NCBI RefSeq assembly: GCF_000182925.2
Contig: NC_026506.1
Location: 3,100,001 to 3,164,000 of the forward strand
Source of the DNA: Neurospora crassa OR74A
Lineage: Eukaryota > Ascomycota > Sordariomycetes > Sordariales > Sordariaceae
Length of the DNA stretch: 64,000 bases
Direction: 5' to 3'
In this document: positions 47,032-59,778 of the stretch, piece after piece
How positions within the stretch are numbered: position 1 is the first letter of the stretch
Layout of the letters: each line of letters opens with the position of its first letter
Program-made: the position numbers and the translations under genes
The notes under the pieces: generated by a model
Seen by the model: the letters and a program-made list of their open reading frames with translations, nothing else
Database searches by the model: none
Told to the model about the DNA's origin: nothing

Positions 47032-47877
47032 GCGGATTGTCGTCTTTGTTTCTGATTCTTGATGACGAGCAAGGGTTCATTTGGGCGTTCAGCGTTTATT
47101 GGGTTACTTATTGCATCCATGGGTTGGGAAATGATGACAACCATGAAACAGGGCATATCTAGCCGAATCTAATGGCACACGCTTCATACATACAGCGATG
47201 CCATAATAAAGACTATATTTACGGTCTCAAACATGATGTCTCTTGGTGATTTGCTTGTGTCTCAATTCGTGAGCTTTTGTTATTCCCGTCAACCTGTCAT
47301 CTGGTCAATTGGGGATGGAGTCGGACGTGTAAGTCAAGATGGTGGTGCAGTGGGTTGGTACACACCGTGCGAGGTGACCGTTGCGTGGCCGAAAGTGGCG
47401 CCCTTTTTTGGTGGACAAGATGCATCATACGTGAAAGATACGTACCGACCGCCGAGTTCAGTTCGCGCTAGTCCGGCCGTGGAGCCCTCCCTCCCCCCCT
47501 GTGAAGGACGATCCAACGTCCAACGTCCAACGTCAAGTTCGTAGTTGTGGAAGGTTGAATGTGAAGAGGACATCCGGAAGGACCTCTCATCCTCTCTAAT
47601 CACCAGGGCAAGAACCATCACTGCATGGAGTTTGGGCACACATGAACCTGCAGAGATAGGCATCGGCGACTTGATTGACGTAAGGCCCGCGTCCAAGGTG
47701 TCTTAATCGACTCTTCATCTTCTTGATCCTTCTCTGTCCTTCTCTTGCTCTTCCACTCTTACAGTCAACGCAATACTCTCAATATTACACTTTCATCAGA
47801 TTTTTCATCAAAGCATTGTTGTTTCTCGACCATCACAACAAGGAATCATTTCTTTGCGACCATACCATGAATATGCC
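47032..47877. other. Intergenic region and ETP1-like leader
   Basis: 846 bp containing the polyubiquitin 3' flank and the promoter and leader of the RING/UBP gene. It includes a small overlapping uORF that begins at 47867 (see findings). No extra gene is supported. Confidence 0.45.
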
Positions 47878-50497
47878 ATGCCTGTCTACCGCTATCATTT
47901 GAAGTTTGAGCTCTACCCCTCGCCAGATCCGACGCATAGCGCGCCCGCCGCAGCATTCCACCCCGATATCTGGTTACCTACCAAGGACTCGTCCATATTT
48001 GACGAGCTCCCCGCCCACCCTCGTACCTGGCAGCTCAAATCTTTGTCTTCAAGGCCATCGTCCAGGAGGAAACAGAATCGAGATATCATCCAAGGAGAAG
48101 GGCAAATCGAAGAGCAAGAGAAGAAGGGCCATTCGGAGAAAATTCCTCGAGCCTTGCCAGAATCGCATTTGGGACTTCTCAACGACAGCTCAGACCCCGA
48201 GGCGGAGGAAGGGACGGAAACCGGCGGAGTTATCGATTGCGGGGCATCCAGACCAGATTGCCAGAACCCCGAAGACAACAGGAACATCGTCAGGCTTTCA
48301 GGCAAGCAATCGCGCGCGACTTCTCCTCCGCCAAGATTCACGTCTGGGCTAGGGCCACGGACGGCAGCTAAGGACTGGCGCTTTGGAAGGATCAGCATCG
48401 AGAGCCTTGATCTGCCACGGGACGGGCATCTGCAGCGACACGCACAAACCGCGGCGGAGGACAATACTCAGAAGAAAGGCAAAGGGAAAGACACCCACAG
48501 CGCCACTGCTGGAACTGGAAAACCGGTAGCAGCCAAGAACAACAAGTCAGCAATGGCTGAGTCACTGAAGGATCAAGGACAGCAATCTCAACAAGAGAAA
48601 AATGGCAACCAAGAACGTGCGTCCCACGGTACGCCAGCGGCTTCTCTAGGCCCGAACCTCGGTGGCATGGGCCAGGCCACCAAGGGACGATACATACCCC
48701 TCGAAACCAAAAACACGGAGGTTGGGTGGGGCATCGTCCATCTGTACCGCGAGGCCGATGAGAGCAGTGCTCTTCGCGCCGGGGTGGGTGCAGGCAGCGC
48801 CAGCGGTAGCAACGGAACTGCTAGCAGCGGTGACGACGGCACTATTCTTTGCATCACTGCCGTTCCCATGTACATGAGTCCGAGTGACTTCCTGGGCTTC
48901 ATAGGAGAAAAGTGGCGCGATGACGTGAGCCACTACAGGATGATCATGACGAGCAAGCTGAATCGGTACATGGTTTTGATGAAGTTTAGGGATCCGCAAA
49001 GGGCGAGGGATTTTAGGGTTCAGTTTAATGGGAGGCCATTTGACAGTATCGAGGTGAGTGACTCCTGGACTACATGATTTCCTGGCGTTGCTAATGGCAA
49101 CTTTCTCGAAACCATAGACCGAGTTTTGCCATGTCGCCTACATCCAATCCATCACCGTGGAATCACCTGGCGGCCAGAAAGGTTACAGCACGATCACGAG
49201 CAACGCGGGCGGAAATGGCAACCCAGTCGACACCCTTCCCTCACCCAGCAACACCCTCAACCTGCGACCCTTCCCTCCCCCTACCCCCAACCTGATCGAG
49301 CTACCAACCTGCACTGTCTGTCTTGAGCGTATGGACGATACAGCCGGTCTCATGACCATCCTCTGCCAACACGTCTTTCACTGCACTTGTCTCCAAACCT
49401 GGAAAGGCTTCGGCTGCCCTATCTGCCGCGCAACCAATCCCAAGCCTACTGCAGAGGAAAGCAACCAGGAAAACCCGTACTCGCGACCCTTCGGCTCGGG
49501 ACCTGTATCTAACCTCTGCAGCGTCTGCGACGAACCTTCGGACCTCTGGATCTGCCTGATCTGCGGCAACGTTGGGTGCGGCCGGTACAAGGGCGGTCAC
49601 GCCAAGCAGCACTGGAAGGAAACTGCCCACAGCTTCAGCCTGGAAATGGAAACACAGCACGTCTGGGACTATGCGGGCGACATGTGGGTGCACCGCATGA
49701 TCCGCGAAAAGGGCCAGGGCAAAGTGGTCGAGTTCCCTAGTCATCATATCCACAACAGCAACACATCTTCAGAGCGCAACAACACCGCGCGTGCCCCTGC
49801 CCCGGCATGGAGCTCCCAAGAAGAGACCATGGCGGCGGTTACGGGTGCGCCTCTACCCCATCCCCCGGTACCCGAAGACCAAGAAGTGGTCCCCCGCGCC
49901 AAGCTGGACAGCATCGGGCTCGAATACACGCATCTCCTCACCTCACAGCTGGAATCACAACGCATCTACTTTGAGGAAATGGTCGCCAAGGCAGCGGACA
50001 AAGCCTCCAAAGCATGTGCAGCCGCAGACGCCGCCTCGGCCGCCTCTACCCGTGCCATCCAAGAGTTGACCGATTTCAAAGAGGAGCATTTCCGACTCAA
50101 AGAAGAAGTCGCCTCTCTAGAGCGGGACCTCACGCGCGAGCGGAAGCGAGCCGACAAAAGCACGGAGCTGGCGAGGAACTTGTCGAAACAACTCCAAGAG
50201 GAGAAAAGAGTAGGGGAGGGTTTGATGAAGCGGATCAAGCATATGGAGAAGGAGGCCGAAAAGACGCAGGAGGAGTTGAAGATGTTGAGGCAGCAAAATG
50301 AGGAGCTGAAGGAATCCAATCATGATCTATCCATGTTTATTAGTGCTCAGGATAAACTCAAGAGTATGGAGCAGGAGGGACAAGTGACGGCTGAGGAGTT
50401 GGAGGAAGGGGGGACGGTGCTGATTCCTGCTGGGGAGGGGTCGAGTGCGAATGGAGGACAGGGGGGTGGGAAGAAGAAGGGGAAGGGGAAGAAGTAG
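47878..50497 (+). CDS. etp1: ETP1/BRAP2-like RING and UBP zinc-finger protein
   Basis: A probable cytosolic RING-type ubiquitin ligase of the BRAP2/ETP1 family (yeast ETP1 acts in ethanol tolerance). It has 851 residues. Exons are 47878-49053 and 49118-50497 with a 64-nt intron (GTGAGT...CATAG). A long disordered Ser/Lys/Glu-rich N-terminus leads to the BRAP2 RRM-like domain, about residues 319-408. Then come a RING-H2-type finger, about 455-492 (CTVCLERM...CQHVFHCTCL...CPIC), a UBP zinc finger, about 520-585 (CSVCDEPSDLWICLICG, GGHAKQHW), a coiled coil, about 665-800, and a Lys/Gly tail GGGKKKGKGKK. The start is ATG 47878; the open frame extends 5' only through a TTG. BRAP2 length is usually 500-700, so the N-terminal extension is large. 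Confidence 0.93.
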
Positions 50498-53085
50498 GTT
50501 TTCGTTCCTGAGAAGTGACTTTGGTGATGTATGCTTCTGTATTGCTCCCTGTAGCTCGGAAGGGGGTGTTGGGAAGCACGGATTCAGGTAGAAAGGATAA
50601 AGGGGTAAAGGGGTAAAGGTTATTTGACCTTTAGCGAAAGTGGTTTGCGACATGATTGCATGTACCGATTAGCGACAGAATTAGGAAATGGCTTGGGAAG
50701 GAGTATGAAGGCTGCCCGTTGCCTCTAGCGGCATAGTTTGCAACACGGTACATACGATTGGTAGTAGCAGCACTTCGACACTCTGATCTCTGTGTCTTCA
50801 CCAGATAGAGTGGGTTGGGAGGCGCTGGTCCTCCACGTTGTACACGTTGTATTTGATAGTATGATAGGAAATCGTTTCTGCTTGTTTATTATGTATCGGT
50901 GCTGGCAACATTTCTCAGTCTTGTTGGGCTTTTGTAATATACTGCTAACGTGTGGCCAAATATACTAGTACTGCCAGCCATCCATCACTGAGACTTCCTA
51001 ATCTATGCGTTCCCTAAAGATGGAATTTCTGCTGTCTGAGACTCGTCGACCAAGGTAAATCACCGAGCAGTTTTTTTTTTTTTTTTATTTTTTTTATTTT
51101 TTTTTTTTTTTTGGGTTTACCATGACAAAACCTACAATCACTTGTTGGAAAGCTTCCGGGCTTCTGAAATCCAGTAACACGCCTGCTTAGCCTGGCACTA
51201 GCACGGCTGTTCTTGAAAATACCCGAGCTATATATACGTGTAAGTATATATGACCCCCCTAGGAATGATGGAAATTTATATGTGTCTCTGGGGGAATCAA
51301 AGATTGCCTTCCTACCTTCTTAACAACTTAGAATGACATAATACTTCGTATAGTGTTCACTAACTACTTAATCTTCAATGTTCACCCTCTTGCTCGTAAA
51401 AAAAACTCTTCGGACACACCTCTGACTGAAGTAGTAAGCCTAATTTTTAGTCAACCAGATTCCCCGACGGAGCAAGGAAGGGACAAGGTAAGTGATGCAC
51501 ATTGGAAATTTTGTGGGGCAAATAAACGACTACATGTACACCTGAAAAAAAGAGAGTGAACATGGTTTTGTTCATGCTGGTTAACCATAAGGTAGGTTTA
51601 GTCAAGTCCGAGTTTTTCTTTCTCAAATGTCCTCTAAAATTTATCGACACGCTACATCGCCAAGTGCGTCCGGAATCACAGGGGTCGTCAGTCCACTCGC
51701 TATCACAGGATGAACAGAAAAGACCTGGCAAGTTCAAACTAAATTGATGACTGAGGTGAAAACGCAGCAAATCTATCGGTATATATGCAAGAAGAAGATG
51801 AAAGCCCTCCCAAAAAAAAGTCCATCCAAAGTAACAACTCTGGCATGGTTGCCTTGCTAATGACAACAGTCAAGAACAAGAGGAGAAGATGAAGGAAGTC
51901 GTAAACAAGAAAAAAAAATAAAGCAGAGAGACAAGAACGAAACCAGCAATAACAATAACAACAACAACAACAACCCTAAGGGTATCAACGGCATCTCTTC
52001 CTCTTCCTCTCATGAGCCATCCATCCATCGGGTCTAGTAACCCATCTCCACGCATGCTTCATGTATATCAACATCTACATCTTGGTAGCAGCCCCTTGGC
52101 TACCTACCCATCGACTTCTGCCACCAACATTGCCACTCAGCTAGCTTCCTTCGTTGCGTGACAGTCGTCAAAAAGGAAATAGTTGGGGAAAAGAGAATAG
52201 AAACCTTGATCATACCAGCAGGCAGGCCTCTTCGCTCGTGGATTCTCGACAACCGAGCGAGCCCCTCCTTCGTGTTACCATTCATTCTCTTCCGAGCGAG
52301 TGATGGGCTAGGGCGAGAGTGAGCTCTGTTAACGAGATTTTCGTGTAACCACCCTTCTTTTATTTCTTTCCATGTCCGAGTCCGTCTTAACCGAGAAGGA
52401 GAAAGGGGGACGGTTGGAAGAAAGTGACGGGGCAAGGAAAGTGTACTGATGACTGGACCGAGCAGTTGGCGACGGCAGTGAGACGGGTCTCCTGTCTGGT
52501 CTTTGCTACATGCTGTTTTGCTATTGTCGACACATTGTGTTGTCTGTTGTTGATGACACACTTTGGTACGGGGTCTGTTGCCTCTGAGTGGTAGGTGGTA
52601 GTTTGTTGCTGTGTTGTGTAATGTTGTATGGAAGACCCGCCCAGCGCCCGCACCACTCAGCCTTTCTTAGCACGTCATCGGCACCCATTTTGGGGGAATA
52701 GCATCGCGTGCTTTCGCACGCCATGGGGTTGATTATTTCCGTGACACGCGCGCCTGCGTTTGGGGTCCAGCAACACCTGCAAATTTATTGCATTTGGTGA
52801 ATGCATCTCCGCGGCTTTGAGGAGTCTTAGATAGAAAAGGTGCGGTTGTCCTGAACAACGGGAATTAAAAACAACCCCCGCCTCCCAGCCACAGCCGCCT
52901 CTCTGATCGGTCTTTTTTGATTTTGAACAATTTTCCAGGATTCGTTTCATCTGCAGCAGCATACGAATATGAAAATGCTAGTTTCCTCACTTCCTTTGTG
53001 GTCGCCAGACAAATCTCCGATGATGTACTCAGAGCCTTCCTCCGCCTGAACTACAACAGACACTTTCATGCAAGTTCATCGTAGG
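50498..53085. other. Convergent intergenic region, partly A/T-rich
   Basis: The 3' flanks of the ETP1-like gene (+) and the DAL81-like gene (-) meet here. It has a T-rich tract at 51071-51112, an A/T-rich part at about 51180-51800 that could be an old mutated repeat, and (AAC)n at about 51950-51975. No gene is supported. Confidence 0.45.
51071..51112 (+). repeat. T-rich tract (T16-A-T8-A-T16)
   Basis: A 42-base stretch of T interrupted by two single A bases, in non-coding DNA. Confidence 0.9.
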
Positions 53086-55714
53086 TCAGTCCGCCAGCCC
53101 AGCCATTCCCGCCGTCACCGAAAAGTTCCCATATCCGCCCTCATCGCTGCTGTCGCTACTTATACTCCTCGGGCTCTGCACACCGCTCGCATCGCCTCTC
53201 GCCGGCTGCTGATATCTTCGATCCGGTCCTCCTCGAACATAACTCTCGTTAAACCCACTCATACTGCCCATGCGCCCGAACCCAGAAGATGCAGGGCTAC
53301 CAACACCATACCCGCCTCTCTGTGCCGATCCAGTACCCGTCCCCAAAGCAAGCAAGCTTTGGCTCCTCATAACTTCGGCATTGACACCCACCCCAACGTT
53401 GACCGCACTCCCGCTTCTACTTAGCAGCGGCTTCTCCGGCAACTGCTTTAGCAACCCAGTCGAGATATCGAGCATACCCATAGCAAATTCCGTCAAACCC
53501 TTGTGACCCTCGCCAGGCTTTGAGCTGACGCTGAGTGTCCAGCGATACTCTCCCAAGCGACGCCTGTACCAATCGGCCTCCTCTCTCCCTGGGGAGGTGG
53601 CCCAGAGAAGTGATCCAAACGTGCCGATCAAGGCGAAGTTGGTTTTGGAGGCGAAGTACCAGAACGCGCGCAGGTGAGAAGGGGTGAGGCGGTTCACAAA
53701 ATCCATGGCGGAGATCAGACGGGCTTTAGCCGCGCTTCGGCAGATATGCTGGATATATGGATCAATGTTACTGGCAGTTGAGCTTGGGTTGCTGCTCGTT
53801 GTGCTGTTAACACTGGCGCTGAGTGAGGCGATGGTGGAGCCGGATGAAGAAGAGCAAGAAGCGTCGATCGAGCGGATGATGCGGCGGTGGAGAGTAATCT
53901 CCGTGGCGAAGTAGGCCAGGTGGAGGTAACCAATGCTAGAGAGGCGGTTGTTGTTGTTGTTGTTGCTGCTGTTGCTCTGTGACAGGGTGGCGCTTTGAAA
54001 GGTTGAGTCCATGCGAACCGAGTCAGGCAACCCGCTGTACCATTCCTTCAGCTTGAGCTGAATGGGTTTGGCTAGCGAGAGTACGAGTTGCGTGCCTTGA
54101 GGGCCAGCATTAGCAACGGCCCGCGTGGCTTGCAGGGTATAGAACGTCTCGAGGATCTCGGCGAGGATTTGGGAAAGTTGAACCATTTGGCAAAACAGAG
54201 TGCGCCCACGCTCCGTCTCAATCCGCGCCTCCGCATCGCTCTCCTCCCAGTCAATGTCGGGGAAATCATGAGGCGTCAAAACGGGCACGGCCCAGTTAGA
54301 CGAAAAAATATGGGAAGGACGTCCATGTGCGAGCGCACCCCATTTATCCTGCATGTATAGCGCCCACGCGAGACGTTTTCTCAGTCCTCGCTCCCAGGGC
54401 GGGATCTTCCACGACGAGCAGTCGAGATGCAGACCAAGCTCTTGTCCGATAGCAACAAGCTGTGCCGTGGGGGCCCATTGATCACCCTCGGGGCGCTGCG
54501 AAAGCAATAGACCGGCTTGAATAGTCGACAGCTTGGGTCGATACATGGCATCTGCGAGAGTGACACGAACCAGTCTCTCCAGTTCCCGAACATTGGGTCG
54601 CGGCAGTGACGCCAGTTCCTCCGAATGATCCCACCAGTTGATGGCCAAGATGTATATGGCAGCAAGGAGCGGCGGCGAAAATTCTCGATGTGATCGGTCG
54701 TATTTTTCATAAAAGACCGATTTTTGGACAATGGGAAATCCGGGATGTACTATACGAAAGTACAGGTCGATTAGCTTTCGGCCATGCGGGGCAACGATAC
54801 TTTCGATTTCGTCGACATCTTCGATTATATGGGCGTGTCCAGGCGTGAGTGAATCCGGGAGCATGAGGAAAGTATCCTCATCGCCGACCTTCCTTAGAGT
54901 CCCTCGGGCGAGGAGACTCTCATCATGTGGGTCAAAAGGGGAGAGGTTGATGAGCGAGGGCTCAAAGTCGGTCGTCGGCCCTATGTACTGACTATACCTG
55001 TCTGATTGAAGACCAAGGGTACGCTTTAGCAAGGTTGGGCCGCCAAAGTTCGCCATCTCCTCGATCAGGGACATGCCGGTAGTAACGGTGCTCGACAGGC
55101 TTGGTGGGTTCTGCCTTCGTTTCCTATTATCAAATCGTGCTGGGGAACTGCTAACAACCAATCAGATGTCAGAACACGCACATCAACGATTGTCTCAAGC
55201 TGAGATGGGGTTATGGGGTTTGTGAGATAAGCTGGGGAAACTCGAAGAGAGCGGAAGGTGGTGGGAGGGAAGTAAGAGCATGACACGAGGCAGACACGTG
55301 AGGTTGGCTGCCGCCGCTCATGGATGATGCCATGTGTGATGAAGGAGGTGTGCAGGTAAGTTATCATTCGCACCTTCTTTTACTGCCACTCTCCTCTGCA
55401 TCACCGTTCAACTTGCGTTTCCGTGGCGGAGGGCTCTCGCCCAACGAACATTCTGCACCATTCGTCTGGCAAGCAACACAGCTCTCTTCGTCATCACTCA
55501 TGACGCACTCAAGCCTACGGCGTAGACAAGCTTCACAGGGACTTGCTGGTTGTCCACTTAGAGAGTCTGTGTCCGGGGTGTTGATGCCGCTTCGGAAACC
55601 GGAGAAGGAGTCGCTATAGTTGATGCTTGCTTGTCGACTGGGAGGAAAGCGTGGGGGAGGTTTGGGCGCAATGGCAATGGGAGCCGTCCTTGGGACGGCA
55701 CTGGGAACGGACAT
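53086..55714 (-). CDS. Zn2Cys6 transcription factor, DAL81/TamA-like
   Basis: A nuclear regulator of 800 residues. Exons are 55714-55374 and 55147-53086. The 226-nt intron (GTGCGA...TTAGCAG) lies just after the zinc cluster. The cluster is at residues 60-89: C-x2-C-x6-C-x8-C-x2-C-x6-C (CEACLRRRLEC...), followed by a basic PPPRKRKLNG. The fungal-specific transcription factor domain spans about 200-560 (LIDLYFRIVHPGFPIVQK, PPLLAAIYILAINWW, LVAIGQELGLHLDCSSW, RKRLAWALYMQDKWG). The preceding GPTLLKRTLGLQ and ESLLARGTLRKV segments resemble DAL81/TamA nitrogen co-regulators; that family name is from memory. An Asn run (NNNNNN) and Ser-rich linkers interrupt the domain, and the C-terminus is Gly/Ser-rich. 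The ATG at 55714 is the first in frame after a stop. Confidence 0.88.
53941..53967 (-). repeat. Trinucleotide run coding poly-Asn/Ser
   Basis: A GTT/GCT run on the plus strand that encodes the Asn and Ser stretch in the preceding regulator. Confidence 0.8.
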
Positions 55715-58700
55715 GATAACGATTTGGGGGATACAGAGACGATCGATCGCGGCCGGATTTACCCTAAATGTTGTCCCAGATGAAGTCCTATCCCGAGTAT
55801 TGGACGAGGAAGAGCTATGGTACCGGTAGGTTGGACAAAGCTACTTTCCTATTCAAAATCTGCTCTGTGATCAGGCCAGGAGCAGTGCCGCAGGTGACTG
55901 GGGGACTGATGCTGTGACCAAGTATTTCTGAAGTCGTATGCGGGTAACGCTGCCACCCCCAACCAGGAAGAGGCAGGAGGAAGATATGGACAAGTCCAAG
56001 TGGTTGATACAGCTTACTGAATGGTCAGCCCCACGGGGAGGTGGGTGAGGTAGTGGCGTGCGCCCCCGTGTGGAACCAGAACAGAATGGTGTCTTCGAGA
56101 CTCTGGGGACGAGGAGGCGACAGGGTCCACGGGCAATCGAACGCCCCCGGGGGATGATTCTGGGATTTCGGAATCTTTTCAAGGACGTTAGCGTTCCCCG
56201 GATTGAGCCCTGCTGACAGGAGGACCCGCGAGAAACGCTGCAGGTGGATGGGCCGGCCTGGATGGATCGAAAGACTGGTTACGTTTGGGGGTACTTGTCG
56301 CTTGTCTCCGAGGGTTGATAAGCAAGAGCGAACCGCAGATAAGGTTGATGCTCGTTGACGGCACAACTGCGGACAGATTATTTGAGGCTCGGGAGGTTGA
56401 ATCCCTGCCACAAGTCCCCAGGATAACCGATGGGGTGAAACGCACACCTGGTCGCCGACTGCCTGGCCACTGTCTGTCTGTCTGTCTGTTTGTTCACCTG
56501 CCTTTGCGGCAACACAACAGGGGCTCCGTGTGTTTTGCACGGCTGGCAGCAGCAGGAGAACGATGACCGGAGAGGAAGGAGAAGCAGCCTTATCGCTCTC
56601 TTGACACCAGTACGTATCTCCCTGCCAGATTGAGTGAGTGACCTTACGCGACAACGAAAGGCGGAAGAAACCTGGTGTTGAGGGGAAAGCCAGAGATAAG
56701 GTAGGTAGAGTGTGGTAGCAGGTAGTACGTGAGGTATCTTTCTGTGTATATGATATGATGTGTATGTATTGATGATAAATAGAGCCCTCCCTGCTACGGA
56801 AAGAGGAAGCGTGTAAGCGGTAGCGTATGCGGATAATTTGCCAGGTCGCGCCCCGGATTGGGGAGGTATGAAGCAAGGCGTGTAAGGGCCTAGCCACCGT
56901 ACCGTGTGTATATGAATGGGTCGCTATTGGGTAGTCTGGCTACCTATGATGGATGCGTATTGGTGAATGGACTTATAATAAATGTCGGCTGGGAGTTGTT
57001 TTAACTCGGACTGTCCTATGTGATGATCGAGACCAGGATAAGATGAGCTAGGCTTATCTGCGTCATTTGCGAGGATGACATGAAAGCACAGAACCAGGGA
57101 TTCGGCTCGAGCTTTCGAGGTGTGGGAGTGGTTTGGTTTATTTTTTTTGTTTCTCTGTCTTTGTTTCGTGCAACATGGAGATGGTGTTTAAAAGGGAGTA
57201 TGACGATTGAGAGAAGAAGTACACCGAGATCGTCGATAATCAATACCAGGAGAACTCCGAGCAGGAGATCAACTGCACTCAGGATAGATTATAAACTGGC
57301 ACGCGCCTCCTTGTGAGGAAGAGCAATGCCGTGTCGAGCCACAAAAAAATCTGATGCGTGTGGGTGAGAATTTGGGAAACACCAGCTGTGGCACATTCAT
57401 CAACCAACTTTGGATACCTTGGCGCTAGATTGGCGAGTGTAAAAGACAGTTCCATGTTGTCCACCGCAACTGGACCCTTGAGGCCGATAAGGAAATACGT
57501 GGTGCAAGGGGCAACAATTGCCTGCCTTTGGGGACGATTACCCCATGATGTGCCGTTCCCCCTTAACTTTGGAGGTCAGGTCGGGAACTAGTATGGGGTT
57601 ATCTCGGAGCGGACAACGATAATGACGGCGACAAAGTGGTGCCCATCTGTCCTGCCTGAGAATAGTGTCGTGCCGTCAGGAGCATGGCGCGGTTGAGTTG
57701 CTGCAGAGACGGCCAGACATATGCGTCGGATATCACATTGTCAGGCCTTATCATCTTTTACGATTGAAGAACAAAATTCCTAATGGGAAAAAGACGATAA
57801 CGCTTCATTGATCGACCTAAGATTCGTGAGTCTGGGGTACCTGCCGAGAGCGGGGTGGACATGGGGGGTGGGGCACATGGCAATAACAGTTGAGCACTTG
57901 TAGCTATACCGAAGGCTGTTAAGATGGCCGGCAGCAATAGGCCAGGAGGAGAGAGAGCCCGAGGTATCCGGTACTCTTTGTTGGTGTCGCGTGCGGGCTT
58001 GTTGGACCTTGGGTTGCCGGGATCGCAAGCCATGGCACCGGTTGCCGTGGATAGAGCCCCCCGGTCATTACCAAATCAAAAAGGCGCGTTCCCGGCACCC
58101 GCCCTCTTTTGGGAATACATTTAACGTAATGGCCTGACGCGCCGAGACATGGCAGTTGAAGGCAGTCTTTCAGATGTCTGTCGGTCTGTTCCTGCCTGTT
58201 GTTTGATCTTGCCGTCTTGATGGTGCGAGGGCATAAAGCTCTAGGTACACTACTGCGTCGGATTTGGTGTTTCATCGCCGAGTGTCGGGTAGGGTCATTT
58301 TGGTGATTTCTAAAGGCTTGTGAATGGTTCAACCTGGATGACTTTGCATCGTGTGTCGTTGCCAAGCGATCAGAGCGGAAAGCGCGGCACCTATTACCGG
58401 ACAGTGAAAGCGTGCCCAAGCCGGCCAATTCAGAAGTGCCGGACTGGCTGTGCGGCCTCGGAACGATCTCCCACAAGAGGCAGCTTGGCAGTGAGTCCAC
58501 AAGCCGGGAATTTATCGTGGAAGACGGTGAATCTGTTTTATACAGAGCAGGCGATGGAACGTCAACGTCCGATGAAAGGAGGAAAAAGTCCCATTGCCAG
58601 TCAACCAACTCATGACATCAAGCTTCGCCGTGCGCAAGCTGAGGTTCCAATGCTGGCGTCAGGGCGTCAGGGCGCTCTCTCCCGTCGTCTCGACTCACGA

Positions 58701-59778
58701 TGGCGGATAGAGACGACCCCACAGTGGGGTCCAGCTGAAAGTCTGGAGTTCCCCGTCCCCTCGTGTGTTCCGTTTCAGCTTCGATTCCATGTCAGGGTCA
58801 TGAGCATGTGAGATGTCGTGTGATTGAACTTTACTTTCTGGGAAGGGGCAGGGCACGAGACAAGCTGCTGGAGTTGTTTGATGACCAACGGCGCAGAAGT
58901 GCAAGTGTTATTCCAACCGGTCGGGGTTATGGCTGATGACTCGGACCCCCCCCCCCCCCCCCCCCCCACATCTTTTGGTGGTGTGGCTTGGTGTGCTTGT
59001 GTGCATTGTCGAGAGGTTGAGTGGCGGTGCAGGCTCTTTCTCGTCTTCTCCGTCTGCAGACTGCGAGACAATCGCCAAGCTCGCGTGCCCAGAACCCGGA
59101 TCGATGACAGAGGCCCCCGAATGGAGGGTTTTCAGTTGACATATGCCGCTTGCATCGGTGGACGCGGGGGTATCTTCAAGAAGGCGGGGGGACTGGAAAG
59201 GGGCGTGACGGTGTGCCCAAAGTGCCGAGAGCCCTGGAACCGGGTTGAGTTAATATCATATCGCGAGTATCAACGGCAGCGAGTGATCTTGGACGGTACC
59301 GTTCGTTGCGGTGTTTGGAAGTCTGGGGGTTCTAGGCTCGCTAGAGATGATTGTATGATTTAACATGCAAGTTGTCGGAGAGTGTGTCTCTTGATTAGTG
59401 GTGATTTGCGAGGGCAGCTTGCGAAGGAGGTTCGAGTCGAGGGAATAAAAAACTGGCATATGGCGGTTGAGAGCTCTGCAGGTTACACAGGCAGGAAGGC
59501 GATGGGAGAAAATTCTGACGAACAGGCAGGCACTTGCGACGCACAATTAGAGGTACACTTCTGTAACTCGGTAGTCGCGACTGAGACTCTTGAGCCTCAC
59601 CGGTTGGTTGACTTTGACCGCTCCTTCCGCCGTTGATGCACACTTGCCCTTTCATTCAATTACTTCAGTTGAGATGATGATGATGTGTGGGTGGGGGACG
59701 ACCTGAGTTCACTTCGGTTCCAGTGCCACCGACCGAATTATGAGACCCCAACCGTTGAATCAGTTTCCCATATTGGTG
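55715..59778. other. Long intergenic region, no convincing gene
   Basis: 4.1 kb from the DAL81-like start to the GNAT stop. The longest frames are 56025-56897 (-, 290 codons), 57919-58608 (-, 229 codons) and 58824-59363 (+, 179 codons). None shows a known domain, and the first has no conserved-looking segment. It contains a (CTGT)n patch at about 56472-56492 and a C22 run at 58946-58967. It probably includes the DAL81-like promoter. Confidence 0.4.
58946..58967 (+). repeat. Poly(C) run of 22 bases
   Basis: An uninterrupted C22 in non-coding DNA; the minus strand is G22, able to form four-stranded or triplex structures. Confidence 0.9.

Noticed and set aside
57919-58608. 229-codon minus-strand frame
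   Set aside because: No recognised domain, no splice-supported extension and composition like flanking non-coding DNA.
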